Source: an uncultured Fretibacterium sp. (GTDB taxonomy: Bacteria > Synergistota > Synergistia > Synergistales > Aminobacteriaceae). Taken from it: 5,287 nucleotides of DNA. Where the stretch lies: positions 1 through 5,287 of the forward strand of contig NZ_CALIAA010000208.1 of assembly GCF_938040765.1 (NCBI RefSeq), read 5' to 3'. The stretch's first letter is position 1. Each line of letters begins with the position of its first letter. Made by a program: the position numbers and the translations under genes. The notes beneath the pieces were generated by a model. That model searched no databases. It saw nothing but the letters and a program-made list of their open reading frames with translations, and was not told where the DNA came from. Below are positions 1 to 5,287 of the stretch, piece after piece.

Positions 1-635
1 CACCCAACGAGATACAGAAGGATTCCTCTGCCGGTCTTGACTACCAGGTGGGGCTCACCAACGACAAGGGAGCCTTCGGGTTCTCGGCCGGGACGAAACC
101 GGGCGATAGGGGAAAGCTTGTGCTGAAAATGGAGCATGGGGGGACATCCTCCAAGTTTACCTTCGAGATCACCGCAAAAGATCCGGTCAGCGTAGATCAG
201 AGCAAGGCGGCGCTCGCTATCGACACCTCGAAGAGGTCGGAGGATACGCTGACCTTGACGCTCAAAGGCAAGGCCGGAGCGGTCGACAAGGACCTCAAGA
301 TCGCCGGCGTCACGTTCGACTTCGACCCCGCAAAACTGGACGCGGCCAAGCTCTCCCTCACCTGGGACGGCGCCGCCAACAATATCCAGGCCAAGGTGCT
401 CGACGCGGCCTACAGCGTCAAGGACGTTCCGGTGAAGGCCAAGGTGGACGTGACGTTTACCGGCGTGGACGGCCAGAACTGGACCCTTTCCGAGGCCGTC
501 AACTTCACGGTCACGTCCGGAAAAGCCTCTGGCGGCGGTGGGGGTAGCGGCGGTGGCGGCGGATGCAGCGCGGGCTACGCCTTCCTGGCTCTGCTGGGGC
601 TCCTTCCGCTGGTCTCGAGGATGAAAAAACGATAA
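1..635 (+). CDS. Synergist-CTERM sorted surface/secreted protein, 3' part only
   Basis: The frame is open to the left edge of the window (codons in frame from base 3), so the N-terminus and any signal peptide are missing. The GTG at 48 lies inside this open frame and is not a credible start. About 210 residues are visible. Most are alternating polar/hydrophobic stretches rich in Lys, Asp, Thr and Val, which suggests beta-sandwich (Ig-like) extracellular domains; I recognise no named family. The end is diagnostic: a Gly5-Ser-Gly5 linker (531-563), then Cys (564-566), Ser-Ala-Gly-Tyr, a short Leu/Ala-rich hydrophobic segment and a basic Lys-Lys-Arg end. This matches the Synergist-CTERM signal, thought to be processed by a membrane protease of the CPBP (CAAX-like) type, by analogy with MYXO-CTERM proteins. 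The product is probably exported and held at the cell envelope by its tail. An intrinsic terminator follows 30 bp after the stop. Family assignment of the tail is confident; the function of the body is unknown. Confidence 0.85.
   Translation, partial: PNEIQKDSSAGLDYQVGLTNDKGAFGFSAGTKPGDRGKLVLKMEHGGTSSKFTFEITAKDPVSVDQSKAALAIDTSKRSEDTLTLTLKGKAGAVDKDLKIAGVTFDFDPAKLDAAKLSLTWDGAANNIQAKVLDAAYSVKDVPVKAKVDVTFTGVDGQNWTLSEAVNFTVTSGKASGGGGGSGGGGGCSAGYAFLALLGLLPLVSRMKKR
531..563 (+). repeat. Low-complexity GGN tract encoding the Gly-rich linker
   Basis: Eleven codons, ten of them GGN (Gly) with a single AGC (Ser) in the middle, form two similar G-rich halves just before the sorting-signal Cys. It acts as a flexible spacer between the folded ectodomain and the membrane-sorting tail. 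Closely spaced GG runs make it a candidate for replication slippage, so linker length may vary between strains. Confidence 0.7.
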
Positions 636-665
636 TCGATAACGGATCGAATGCAGCTTGAGAGC

Positions 666-698
666 GGGGGCCGATATCCGGCCCCCTTCTCTTATTTT
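666..698 (+). terminator. Rho-independent terminator of the Synergist-CTERM gene
   Basis: A perfect 8-bp G/C stem (GGGGGCCG at 666-673 with CGGCCCCC at 679-686) closes a 5-base loop and is followed by a T-rich tail (687-698, TTCTCTTATTTT). It sits 30 bp after the TAA stop and is oriented to end transcription of the upstream gene. This separates that gene from the ybaK-like unit. Confidence 0.85.
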
Positions 699-778
699 GA
701 AGAGATCCCCGGAAAGGCACCCGATGCATCATCTCAAGCCATTCGAGGAATTGACAGGGGCCGGCGGTCAGCGCTTCC

Positions 779-808
779 TTGGAATTGGAATCGAAGGTGG
801 GGTAGAAT
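779..808 (+). promoter_or_regulatory. Probable sigma-70-type promoter for the ybaK-rsmA unit
   Basis: A TAGAAT hexamer (803-808, 5 of 6 to the -10 consensus) lies 18 bp after TTGGAA (779-784, 4 of 6 to the -35 consensus). It stands in the only intergenic stretch upstream of the three-gene unit and after the preceding terminator. The expected transcription start is near base 815, giving a leader of roughly 78 bases. A perfect TTGACA at 751-756 has no fitting -10 and is probably coincidental. Confidence 0.45.
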
Positions 809-811
809 GAA

Positions 812-857
812 AGCGCCTGCCGGGAACTCAGCCTCTGTGGAGGCCGGGGCGGGCGTT
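812..857 (+). other. Potential structured 5' leader (nested stem-loop)
   Basis: Bases 812-821 (AGCGCCTGCC) can pair with 848-857 (GGCGGGCGTT) over 10 bp including two G-U pairs. Inside lies a second hairpin, GCCTC (831-835) with GAGGC (840-844), closing a TGTG loop. The fold would begin at the predicted transcript 5' end and stop about 20 bases before the ribosome-binding site of the ybaK-like gene. It matches no riboswitch class I can name, and it has no T-run that would make it a terminator. In such GC-rich DNA it could arise by chance. Confidence 0.3.
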
Positions 858-876
858 CTTGCAAAAGATTACGGGT

Positions 877-883
877 GAGGGGG
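877..883 (+). promoter_or_regulatory. Ribosome-binding site deciding the ybaK-like start
   Basis: GAGGGGG, 9 bases before ATG 893. It supports that ATG over the in-frame GTG at 875, which the site itself overlaps. Confidence 0.6.
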
Positions 884-892
884 ATTTTGCCG

Positions 893-1396
893 ATGTTGGA
901 GTCGCAGGAGGCCGAACGGGCCGTGTCGAAGGTCCGGTCCGCCCTGGACGAGGCCGGAGCTGAGGATATCGCGATCACGATGGCCGAGGGCACGATCTTT
1001 ACGGTGGAGGATGCCGCCGGAACCCTGGGCGTTCCGCCAAGCGAGATCCTCAAGAGCCTGGTGTTTCTGGTGGACGGAAACCCCTGTCTGGTCCTGATGA
1101 GCGGGGTCAACAGGGTGGATGCGCGGGCGGTCGCCAAGGGCCTTGGTGGGAAGAGATCCCGAATGGCCCCGCCCGATTTCGTGTTCGAGCATTTCGGCTT
1201 TCGGGTGGGCGGCGTGCCGCCCCTGGGATACCCCGAACGGCTTCCGGCCCTGCTCGACGAGGACCTGTTCCGCTATCCCGTCGTCTGGGCCGCCGCGGGG
1301 ACGGACCACGCCTTCTTCCCCGTAGCCCCCGAGCGTCTGCTCGCCATGACCGGCGGGACGAGGACCGTGCTCAGAAAGGAGCCCGCGGAACGGTGA
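893..1396 (+). CDS. YbaK/EbsC-family aminoacyl-tRNA deacylase-like protein
   Basis: A 167-residue single-domain protein of the YbaK/ProX editing family, whose members hydrolyse mischarged aminoacyl-tRNA (for example Cys-tRNA-Pro) in the cytoplasm; the exact substrate here cannot be told from sequence. Visible family marks are the EILKSLVF segment with the conserved Lys (residue 54, the functional lysine in characterised members), the hydrophobic strand CLVLMSG with a following basic helix (residues 65-92), the FRVGGVPPLGY loop (103-113), and the closing GTDHAFFPVAPERLL (136-150). The loop ends in Tyr where many relatives have His. I chose ATG 893 because GAGGGGG (877-883) sits 9 bases upstream; the longer GTG 875 start has no ribosome-binding site and would add six residues. 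Full length for the family. The stop overlaps the rsmA GTG start by 4 bp (GTGA), so the two are likely translationally coupled. Confidence 0.88.
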   Translation: MLESQEAERAVSKVRSALDEAGAEDIAITMAEGTIFTVEDAAGTLGVPPSEILKSLVFLVDGNPCLVLMSGVNRVDARAVAKGLGGKRSRMAPPDFVFEHFGFRVGGVPPLGYPERLPALLDEDLFRYPVVWAAAGTDHAFFPVAPERLLAMTGGTRTVLRKEPAER

Positions 1397-2265
1397 GCCG
1401 TCTGCCGGGGGAGGGCGCGGAGGGGTTTCGGACCCTGCGCCGCTACGGACAGAACTTTCTGGTGGATCGCGGGGTGCTGGAGGATATCGTCCGCCGCGCC
1501 GCGATAGGGGAGGAGGATGTCGTCCTGGAGATCGGCCCCGGCCAGGGGGTCCTGACCCGCGCCCTCCTGGAGCGCGGCTGCGCGCATCTCCATGCCGTGG
1601 AGCTCGACGAGCGGCTCAGGCCGTATCTGGAGGGGCTGGCCTCTCGGGAGCCGCGGCTGTCCCTTCACTGGGGCGACGCCCTGCGCATGGACTGCGGGGC
1701 CCTCTCCCCCTTCCCCCGAAAGGTGGTCGCGAACATCCCCTACAACATCACGACCCCCCTGATCTGGTCCCTGCTGCGCCTTGGGGCGAGGGGGCTCCGG
1801 CATCATCTGTACATGGTCCAGAAGGAGGCGGCGGACCGCCTTACGGCGTCGGCGGACACGAAGGAACGCTACCCTCTGGGGGTGGCCCTGGAGGTGATGG
1901 GGGCGGTCGAACGGGTGCGCCGGGTTCCGCCCTCCTGTTTTCGCCCCAGGCCGAGGGTGGACTCCGAGGTGATCGAGATCGTGCTCTCCCGGAACTTTCA
2001 CCTGATGGAGGACGGGCTGTGGAGCGGCCTGCTCCACAGGGCCTTCGCCCAGAGGCGGAAGACGCTCTTCAACAACCTCAAGGGCTTCGAGGGCCTCGAG
2101 GATTGGGAAGGGCGCCTGAGGGAGGCGGGCATCGACCCGCGGAGCCGGGCCGAGGACCTGGAGGGCGATGCCTGGCTGTCCCTCTACGGGACCCTCCGGA
2201 CGCGCCTCGGCGGAATGGCCGTGCGTCCTCCGGAGATGCCTGAGGGGCCCCCGTGTGGCCGATAA
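1393..2265 (+). CDS. rsmA: 16S rRNA (adenine1518-N6/adenine1519-N6)-dimethyltransferase RsmA (KsgA)
   Basis: This SAM-dependent enzyme dimethylates two adjacent adenines in the 3' terminal helix of 16S rRNA, a late check on small-subunit assembly. The 290 residues carry the full set of family motifs: RRYGQNFL near the N-terminus (16-23), SAM motif I EIGPGQG (46-52), the acidic ribose-binding pair in VELDERL (69-75), GDAL (94-97), the catalytic NIPYNITTP (114-122), MVQKEAADRL (141-150), PRPRVDSEVI (185-194), and the C-terminal helical motif HRAFAQRRKTLFNN (215-228). Nothing essential is missing. The GTG start overlaps the preceding stop; AAAGGAG (1375-1381) lies 11 bases upstream, a slightly long spacing. 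The protein runs somewhat longer than the usual 260-280 residues because of a Pro-rich tail (about 274-290), whose last codons overlap the next gene by 13 bp. Loss of this enzyme classically gives kasugamycin resistance. Confidence 0.97.
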   Translation: MSRLPGEGAEGFRTLRRYGQNFLVDRGVLEDIVRRAAIGEEDVVLEIGPGQGVLTRALLERGCAHLHAVELDERLRPYLEGLASREPRLSLHWGDALRMDCGALSPFPRKVVANIPYNITTPLIWSLLRLGARGLRHHLYMVQKEAADRLTASADTKERYPLGVALEVMGAVERVRRVPPSCFRPRPRVDSEVIEIVLSRNFHLMEDGLWSGLLHRAFAQRRKTLFNNLKGFEGLEDWEGRLREAGIDPRSRAEDLEGDAWLSLYGTLRTRLGGMAVRPPEMPEGPPCGR

Positions 2266-3152
2266 GGCTGTTCGCCGCCGTCCTGCTCCTGCCCCTGGCC
2301 GCCCTGGCGGCGCGGACCGCCGACGGAATCGCGCGCGTCGTCGTCGCCCGGCTCCGCGGAGCGCCCCTGCCGCCGGTCCGGGATGCGGCCGGTCTTGCCT
2401 CCCCCGATACGATTGGGCCGATGGGGAGTGATGCCCCCTCGTATCGGGCTGCCTCGCCGCTCTCCATATCGTTACTTTCCATCTCATCGCTTTCCGGGGT
2501 CCTGGCCCTGGCGTCCTTCCTTTTTATCCCCCCTGGGCGTTTTCCGGCGGTACTCGGGACGGACATCGACATCGTCCTGATCCCCACCCTTCTCCTTCTG
2601 AGCGGATGGGCCGGGACGGCGGGACGAAGAAGCCCTTGGGCCTCGCTTTGGGGCTGGGCCCTTCCCGTCGCGGCCGTCATCGGCTCCGCGTCCTGGGTGG
2701 CCTGGCGCAAGGGGATGCCGGGGGCCCCTCTGGGGCTCGCGGTCTTCGTCACGAGGTCCGTCTGGTCGGTCACGGAGGGGGCGGGGGCCCTGGGGCTCTC
2801 GGCCGTTGCGGCCGCTACGGCCCTCGTACTGCCCCTCTTCAAGCTCGGGGACGACGAGGGCCCGGCCTCGGCTCGGGCCGCGGACTCCATACGAGGGCTT
2901 GCCATGGCAGCCCTTGGGGTCTCGCTCTTCGCGCCCTTTTCGACCCTGGATCTGTTCGAGAGGGGCGGTTTTCTCATGGCCGTCGTCGACCTTCCCCTGT
3001 TCTGGGTCAAGGCCGTCCTGGCCCGGGCGGCCGCGGGGGCGTTTTTCGGGCGTCTCTCCCTCCGTCTCGGCCTCGAACGCGCCGCGCGGTTCTGCTTCGC
3101 ATCCGCAGCGGGGCTGGCCCTGGCGGGCGGCCTGCTGGTCCTTACGGCATAG
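2253..3152 (+). CDS. Multi-pass membrane protein, divergent NuoH/HycD/EchB-like (complex I subunit 1 family)
   Basis: A 299-residue integral membrane protein with about eight predicted helices (residues roughly 4-20, 70-92, 102-120, 129-149, 177-196, 212-230, 239-262, 278-297). Helix number, spacing and several landmarks match the NADH dehydrogenase subunit 1 / formate hydrogenlyase HycD family: a first helix, then an Arg-rich turn and APLPPVRDAAGL (37-48), which recalls the family's GP..LQ..RD..KL; a helix ending in FKLGDDEG (196-203) where relatives have GKLPFDLAEAE; and a C-terminal FERGGFLMAV...KA (235-254), which recalls HycD's TFTAGGLLLA...K. I compared these with remembered sequences, not a computed alignment. 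Family members form the proton-path membrane arm that touches the quinone or hydrogenase module. Here the key acidic loop is altered and no partner subunits are nearby, so the role is uncertain. GTG 2253 is chosen because GAGGGG (2242-2247) is 5 bases upstream and a later start would remove helix 1. It overlaps rsmA by 13 bp and the convergent rarA end by 11 bp. It could instead be an unrelated membrane protein. Confidence 0.75.
   Translation: MWPIRLFAAVLLLPLAALAARTADGIARVVVARLRGAPLPPVRDAAGLASPDTIGPMGSDAPSYRAASPLSISLLSISSLSGVLALASFLFIPPGRFPAVLGTDIDIVLIPTLLLLSGWAGTAGRRSPWASLWGWALPVAAVIGSASWVAWRKGMPGAPLGLAVFVTRSVWSVTEGAGALGLSAVAAATALVLPLFKLGDDEGPASARAADSIRGLAMAALGVSLFAPFSTLDLFERGGFLMAVVDLPLFWVKAVLARAAAGAFFGRLSLRLGLERAARFCFASAAGLALAGGLLVLTA
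2403..2448. repeat. Perfect 10-bp inverted repeat with 26-base spacer, inside a coding region
   Basis: CCCGATACGA (2403-2412) is the exact reverse complement of TCGTATCGGG (2439-2448). The spacer can form an inner GGGG/CCCC hairpin (2423-2426 with 2434-2437). It lies in the stretch coding for the loop between helices 1 and 2 of the membrane protein (residues 51-65). No T-run follows, so it is not an intrinsic terminator on either strand. Confidence 0.6.
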
Positions 3153-4443
3153 GCCCGGTGGAACCGGAACCGCCCGGGGACTCGGGGGGCTCGGAAAAGC
3201 GCCGCCACAGCCGGCGCAGCCGCGAGGCGATCCGTTCCTCATAGCCCAGGGACCCCGGGTGGTAGAACCTCCGCGGAACCTCCAGATACTTTTGGGGCAG
3301 CCAGTGGCGCGGGTCGTCGTGGGGGTAGAGGTAGCCGCTGCCGTCGGGCCTGAGGTGGTGGGGGACGGGCTGGAGTTCCCCCTTCTCGATGGCCCTCATG
3401 GCCCTGTCGACGGCGAGGTAGGCGCTGTTGCTCTTCGGGGCTGCCGCCAGGTAGATGACGGCCTCGGAGAGGATGATGCGGGCCTCCGGAAGGCCCGTCA
3501 TGTCGGCGGCGTAGGAGGCCGCGGCCGCGATCTGAAGGGCGGCCGGGTCCGCCAGCCCGATGTCCTCCGCTGCCGATATCAGGATGCGGCGACAGATGAA
3601 GCGGATGTCCTCACCCCCCTTGAGCAGACGGGAGAGCCAGTAGAGCGCGGCGTCGGGGTCCGAGCCCCGGATGCTCTTGATCAGGGCCGAGGCGATGGCG
3701 TAGTGGTCGTCGCCCGACCGGTCGAAGCGGATGTGTGCGCTCCCAGCGACCTGTTCGACGTGCCCCTCCGTCAGCTCGGTCCCCCCCGAGGCTGCTGCGA
3801 AGGCCGCGGCGGCCTCGAGACGGGTCAGGGCCTGGCGGACGTCTCCCCCCGACGAGAGCGCGAGGGATCGGAGGACTGCATCCGACGCGTCGAGCTCCAG
3901 CCCCCCAAGGCCGCGTTCCCCGTCCCTCAGGGCCCGGCGCAGCAGAGGCAGCAGATCGTCCGCCTCCAAGGGATGGAGATCGAACACGATCATCCGGGAG
4001 AGCAGGGTCTTGTTGATCTCGTAGCGGGGGTTCTCCGTCGTTGTCCCGATCAGGATCAGGTCCCCTCTCTCCACGGAGGGCAAAAGCACGTTCTGCTGAG
4101 AGCTGTTGAAGTGATAGAGCTCGTCCACGAACGCGACTGCGGAGGTTCCCCCGCTCATGGCCTTGAGGCGCTTGGCCTCCTCCACCAGGTCCCTCAGCTC
4201 CGCGACCTTCGCGGTGACGGCGTTGATCTCCAGGAGACTGCGCTCGGTACGCCCGGCGATCAGGCGCACGAGGGTGGTCTTGCCGACGCCCGGGGGCCCG
4301 TAGAGGATGCAGCTGGGTACTCGCCCCGCCTCGATGAGCGTCCGAAGCGGCGCGCCCGGCCCCATCAGATGCCTCTGCCCGCAGTACTCGTCGAGCGTCC
4401 GGGGCCTCATGCGCTCGGCCAGGGGGACTTCAAACTCCTTCAT
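3142..4443 (-). CDS. rarA: Replication-associated recombination protein A (RarA/MgsA), AAA+ ATPase
   Basis: A cytoplasmic clamp-loader-like AAA+ ATPase that acts at stalled replication forks (family homologues: E. coli RarA/MgsA, yeast Mgs1, human WRNIP1). The 433 residues are full length. Visible in order: N-terminal PLAERMRPRTLDEYCGQ (7-23), Walker A GPPGVGKTT (49-57), Walker B AVAFVDE (102-108), the FNSSQQNVLLPSVERG segment (112-127), sensor 1 GTTTENP (133-139), LLSR with the probable arginine finger (R150), sensor 2 GGDVRQAL (199-206), and the family's C-terminal tetramerisation region with HYAIASALIKSIRGSDPDAA (257-276) and the PHHLR segment (341-345). The Walker B extension reads DELYHFN where relatives usually have DEIHRFN. 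Start ATG 4443 has GAGGG (4450-4454) 6 bases upstream, overlapping the stop of the preceding HAD gene; the gap between the two genes is 9 bp, so they are probably one transcript. Its last codons overlap the convergent membrane-protein gene. Confidence 0.97.
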   Translation of the reverse strand: MKEFEVPLAERMRPRTLDEYCGQRHLMGPGAPLRTLIEAGRVPSCILYGPPGVGKTTLVRLIAGRTERSLLEINAVTAKVAELRDLVEEAKRLKAMSGGTSAVAFVDELYHFNSSQQNVLLPSVERGDLILIGTTTENPRYEINKTLLSRMIVFDLHPLEADDLLPLLRRALRDGERGLGGLELDASDAVLRSLALSSGGDVRQALTRLEAAAAFAAASGGTELTEGHVEQVAGSAHIRFDRSGDDHYAIASALIKSIRGSDPDAALYWLSRLLKGGEDIRFICRRILISAAEDIGLADPAALQIAAAASYAADMTGLPEARIILSEAVIYLAAAPKSNSAYLAVDRAMRAIEKGELQPVPHHLRPDGSGYLYPHDDPRHWLPQKYLEVPRRFYHPGSLGYEERIASRLRRLWRRFSEPPESPGGSGSTGPMP

Positions 4444-4449
4444 GACGCG

Positions 4450-4454
4450 CCCTC
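4450..4454 (-). promoter_or_regulatory. Ribosome-binding site of rarA overlapping the HAD stop codon
   Basis: GAGGG on the minus strand, 6 bases before ATG 4443, formed partly from the TGA stop of the HAD gene. This arrangement suggests that translation of rarA is coupled to the upstream gene. Confidence 0.55.
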
Positions 4455-5287
4455 ATGACGGAAGGTCGCTGCCCGACATGTCGGACAGAAAGGCGTCCGG
4501 ATCGGCGTCCGAGAGGTCGGGAACCGTGACGGGCGACAGCCTCGCCGGTGCGGGGTCCGTTTCGGTCAGGACCCGCACGCAGGGCCAGCGCGGGACCAGG
4601 ACCTCCCGCAGGACCTCCGGGAGGGGACGGTCGATCAGGCGGGGCGGAAGGCTCGAGTCCTCCCAGTCCTCCATTCGGAGCCGGGCATCCTTCGGAACGG
4701 ACAGATAGACCGCGCCCCGCCGCGCCAATCGGAGGGCCTGGCGGAGCGCGCCCGCCTCCGGCAGAATCCATAGGCGCCGGTTCACGGCGCGGAGGTAGTC
4801 CTCTCCTCTCTCCGCAGCGAGGCTGCGGTACTCCCAGGGGACGAGGGGCGAGGGGGCCTTCAGGGCCGCCAGGAAACCGCGGAGCGTGGGGTAGGCCGCG
4901 TCGGCAAGGCCGCCCCACTCCACGTTGTCCCGTCCGGCCAGCACGCAGCGGACCGCCGCGCGCCGCGCGCCGAGCATGTCGTAAATGAAGTCCCCCACCA
5001 TGACGCAGTCGTCCGGGGCGACACCCAGGCGTTCGGCCGCCAGGAACAGCGCCTCGGGCTCGGGTTTGACGGCGGGGTCCTCCCGGGTGAGCAGGACGGG
5101 AGGAAGCTCGATCCCGCACCGCTCAGCCGCCAGCAGGATGGAGTCCCGGCAGTTCCGCGAGACGACGGCCCAGGGTTTCCCGCAGTCCCTCAGCCAGGCG
5201 ATGAACTCGTGCGCGCCGGGGACCGGGACGGCCCTGTCCGCGCCCTCCATCTCGACGCGCCGGACCTCGTCCCTGATCTCCTCCCGG
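4453..5287 (-). CDS. HAD-superfamily hydrolase with unrecognised C-terminal extension, 5' end outside window
   Basis: The frame stays open to the right edge (12 further codons beyond ATG 5250), so the start and HAD motif I (DxD, nucleophile) lie outside the window; 277 residues are visible. Numbered from the Met at 5250, HAD motif II is the Ser in AVVSRN (S31), motif III the Lys in VKPEPEAL (K62), and motif IV GDFIYD (86-91, with Asp 87 and 91 as Mg2+ ligands). A sequence like VEMEGADRAVPVPGAHEFIA precedes them, as in the phosphoglycolate-phosphatase-like group. The Met at 5250 falls within this cap-to-core linker and is an unlikely true start. After about residue 130 comes roughly 135 residues that I do not recognise, ending in an acidic Ser/Asp-rich tail. 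The protein is probably a small-molecule phosphatase; the substrate is unknown. It sits 9 bp upstream of rarA and supplies that gene's ribosome-binding site. Confidence 0.85.
   Translation of the reverse strand, partial: REEIRDEVRRVEMEGADRAVPVPGAHEFIAWLRDCGKPWAVVSRNCRDSILLAAERCGIELPPVLLTREDPAVKPEPEALFLAAERLGVAPDDCVMVGDFIYDMLGARRAAVRCVLAGRDNVEWGGLADAAYPTLRGFLAALKAPSPLVPWEYRSLAAERGEDYLRAVNRRLWILPEAGALRQALRLARRGAVYLSVPKDARLRMEDWEDSSLPPRLIDRPLPEVLREVLVPRWPCVRVLTETDPAPARLSPVTVPDLSDADPDAFLSDMSGSDLPS

Noticed and set aside
751..756. Perfect TTGACA -35 hexamer
   Set aside because: No -10-like hexamer occurs 16-18 bases downstream; the TAGAAT at 803 is too far away.
651..878. Small 75-codon plus-strand frame in the intergenic region
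   Set aside because: It starts just before and runs through the terminator hairpin, covers the promoter, lacks a ribosome-binding site and has no recognisable product.
875..892. Upstream GTG start for the ybaK-like gene
   Set aside because: No ribosome-binding site precedes it, and it overlaps the purine-rich site that serves ATG 893.
1273..2487. Minus-strand open frame of 404 codons across rsmA
   Set aside because: Antisense shadow of rsmA and the neighbouring gene ends; Pro/Arg/Gly-rich composition and no plausible start signal.
2451..2500. Pyrimidine-rich, AT-richer patch with near-repeats after the inverted repeat
   Set aside because: It encodes the Ser/Leu/Ile-rich second membrane helix (SISLLSISSLS), which explains both the composition and the apparent repeats.
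3155..3167. CCGGT-GGA-ACCGG hairpin just after the membrane-protein stop, as a terminator
   Set aside because: Only a 5-bp stem with a 3-base loop and no T-rich tail on either strand, and it lies within the rarA coding end.
2078..3242. Two overlapping minus-strand open frames (376 and 252 codons) across the membrane-protein gene
   Set aside because: Arg/Pro/Ala-rich and Gly/Arg-rich products typical of antisense frames in GC-rich DNA. The plus-strand frame has clear membrane helices and a coupled start.
2806..4458. Long plus-strand open frame (550 codons) opposite rarA
   Set aside because: It mirrors rarA, whose motifs are unmistakable. Its product is low-complexity, Gly/Arg/Val-rich, with no domain; it results from the GC-biased codons of the real gene.

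Overview
The window looks like a piece of chromosome from a high-GC member of the Synergistota (Synergistaceae-like). The main clue is the end of the first gene. It encodes a glycine-rich linker, a Cys, a short hydrophobic segment and a basic tail, which is the Synergist-CTERM type of C-terminal sorting signal. Strong G/C bias at third codon positions and frequent GTG starts fit, but the phylum call rests mainly on that one motif. No rRNA, tRNA, CRISPR array, insertion sequence or prophage gene is visible.

Layout. (1) 1-635, + strand: 3' part of a secreted or surface protein with the C-terminal sorting signal, followed by a good intrinsic terminator (666-698). (2) 636-892: intergenic region with that terminator, a probable promoter (779-808) and a foldable leader. 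(3) 893-3152, + strand: a tightly packed three-gene unit made of a YbaK/EbsC-type aminoacyl-tRNA deacylase, the 16S rRNA dimethyltransferase RsmA (KsgA), and an eight-helix membrane protein that looks like a divergent NuoH/HycD/EchB subunit. The genes overlap by 4 bp and 13 bp, so they are probably co-transcribed and translationally coupled. (4) 3142-5287, - strand: a convergent pair read from the right edge inward, a HAD-superfamily hydrolase (5' end outside the window) followed after 9 bp by the replication-associated AAA+ ATPase RarA. The two units meet tail to tail with an 11-bp overlap of coding ends.

Functionally this is mostly housekeeping: translation quality control (YbaK-like), ribosome maturation (RsmA) and replication-fork maintenance (RarA). 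The less ordinary parts are the orphan NuoH/HycD-like protein, which has no hydrogenase or complex I partner in the window and has lost the usual acidic core motif, and the HAD protein, which carries about 135 extra C-terminal residues that I do not recognise. I did not find a convincing new multi-gene system here.
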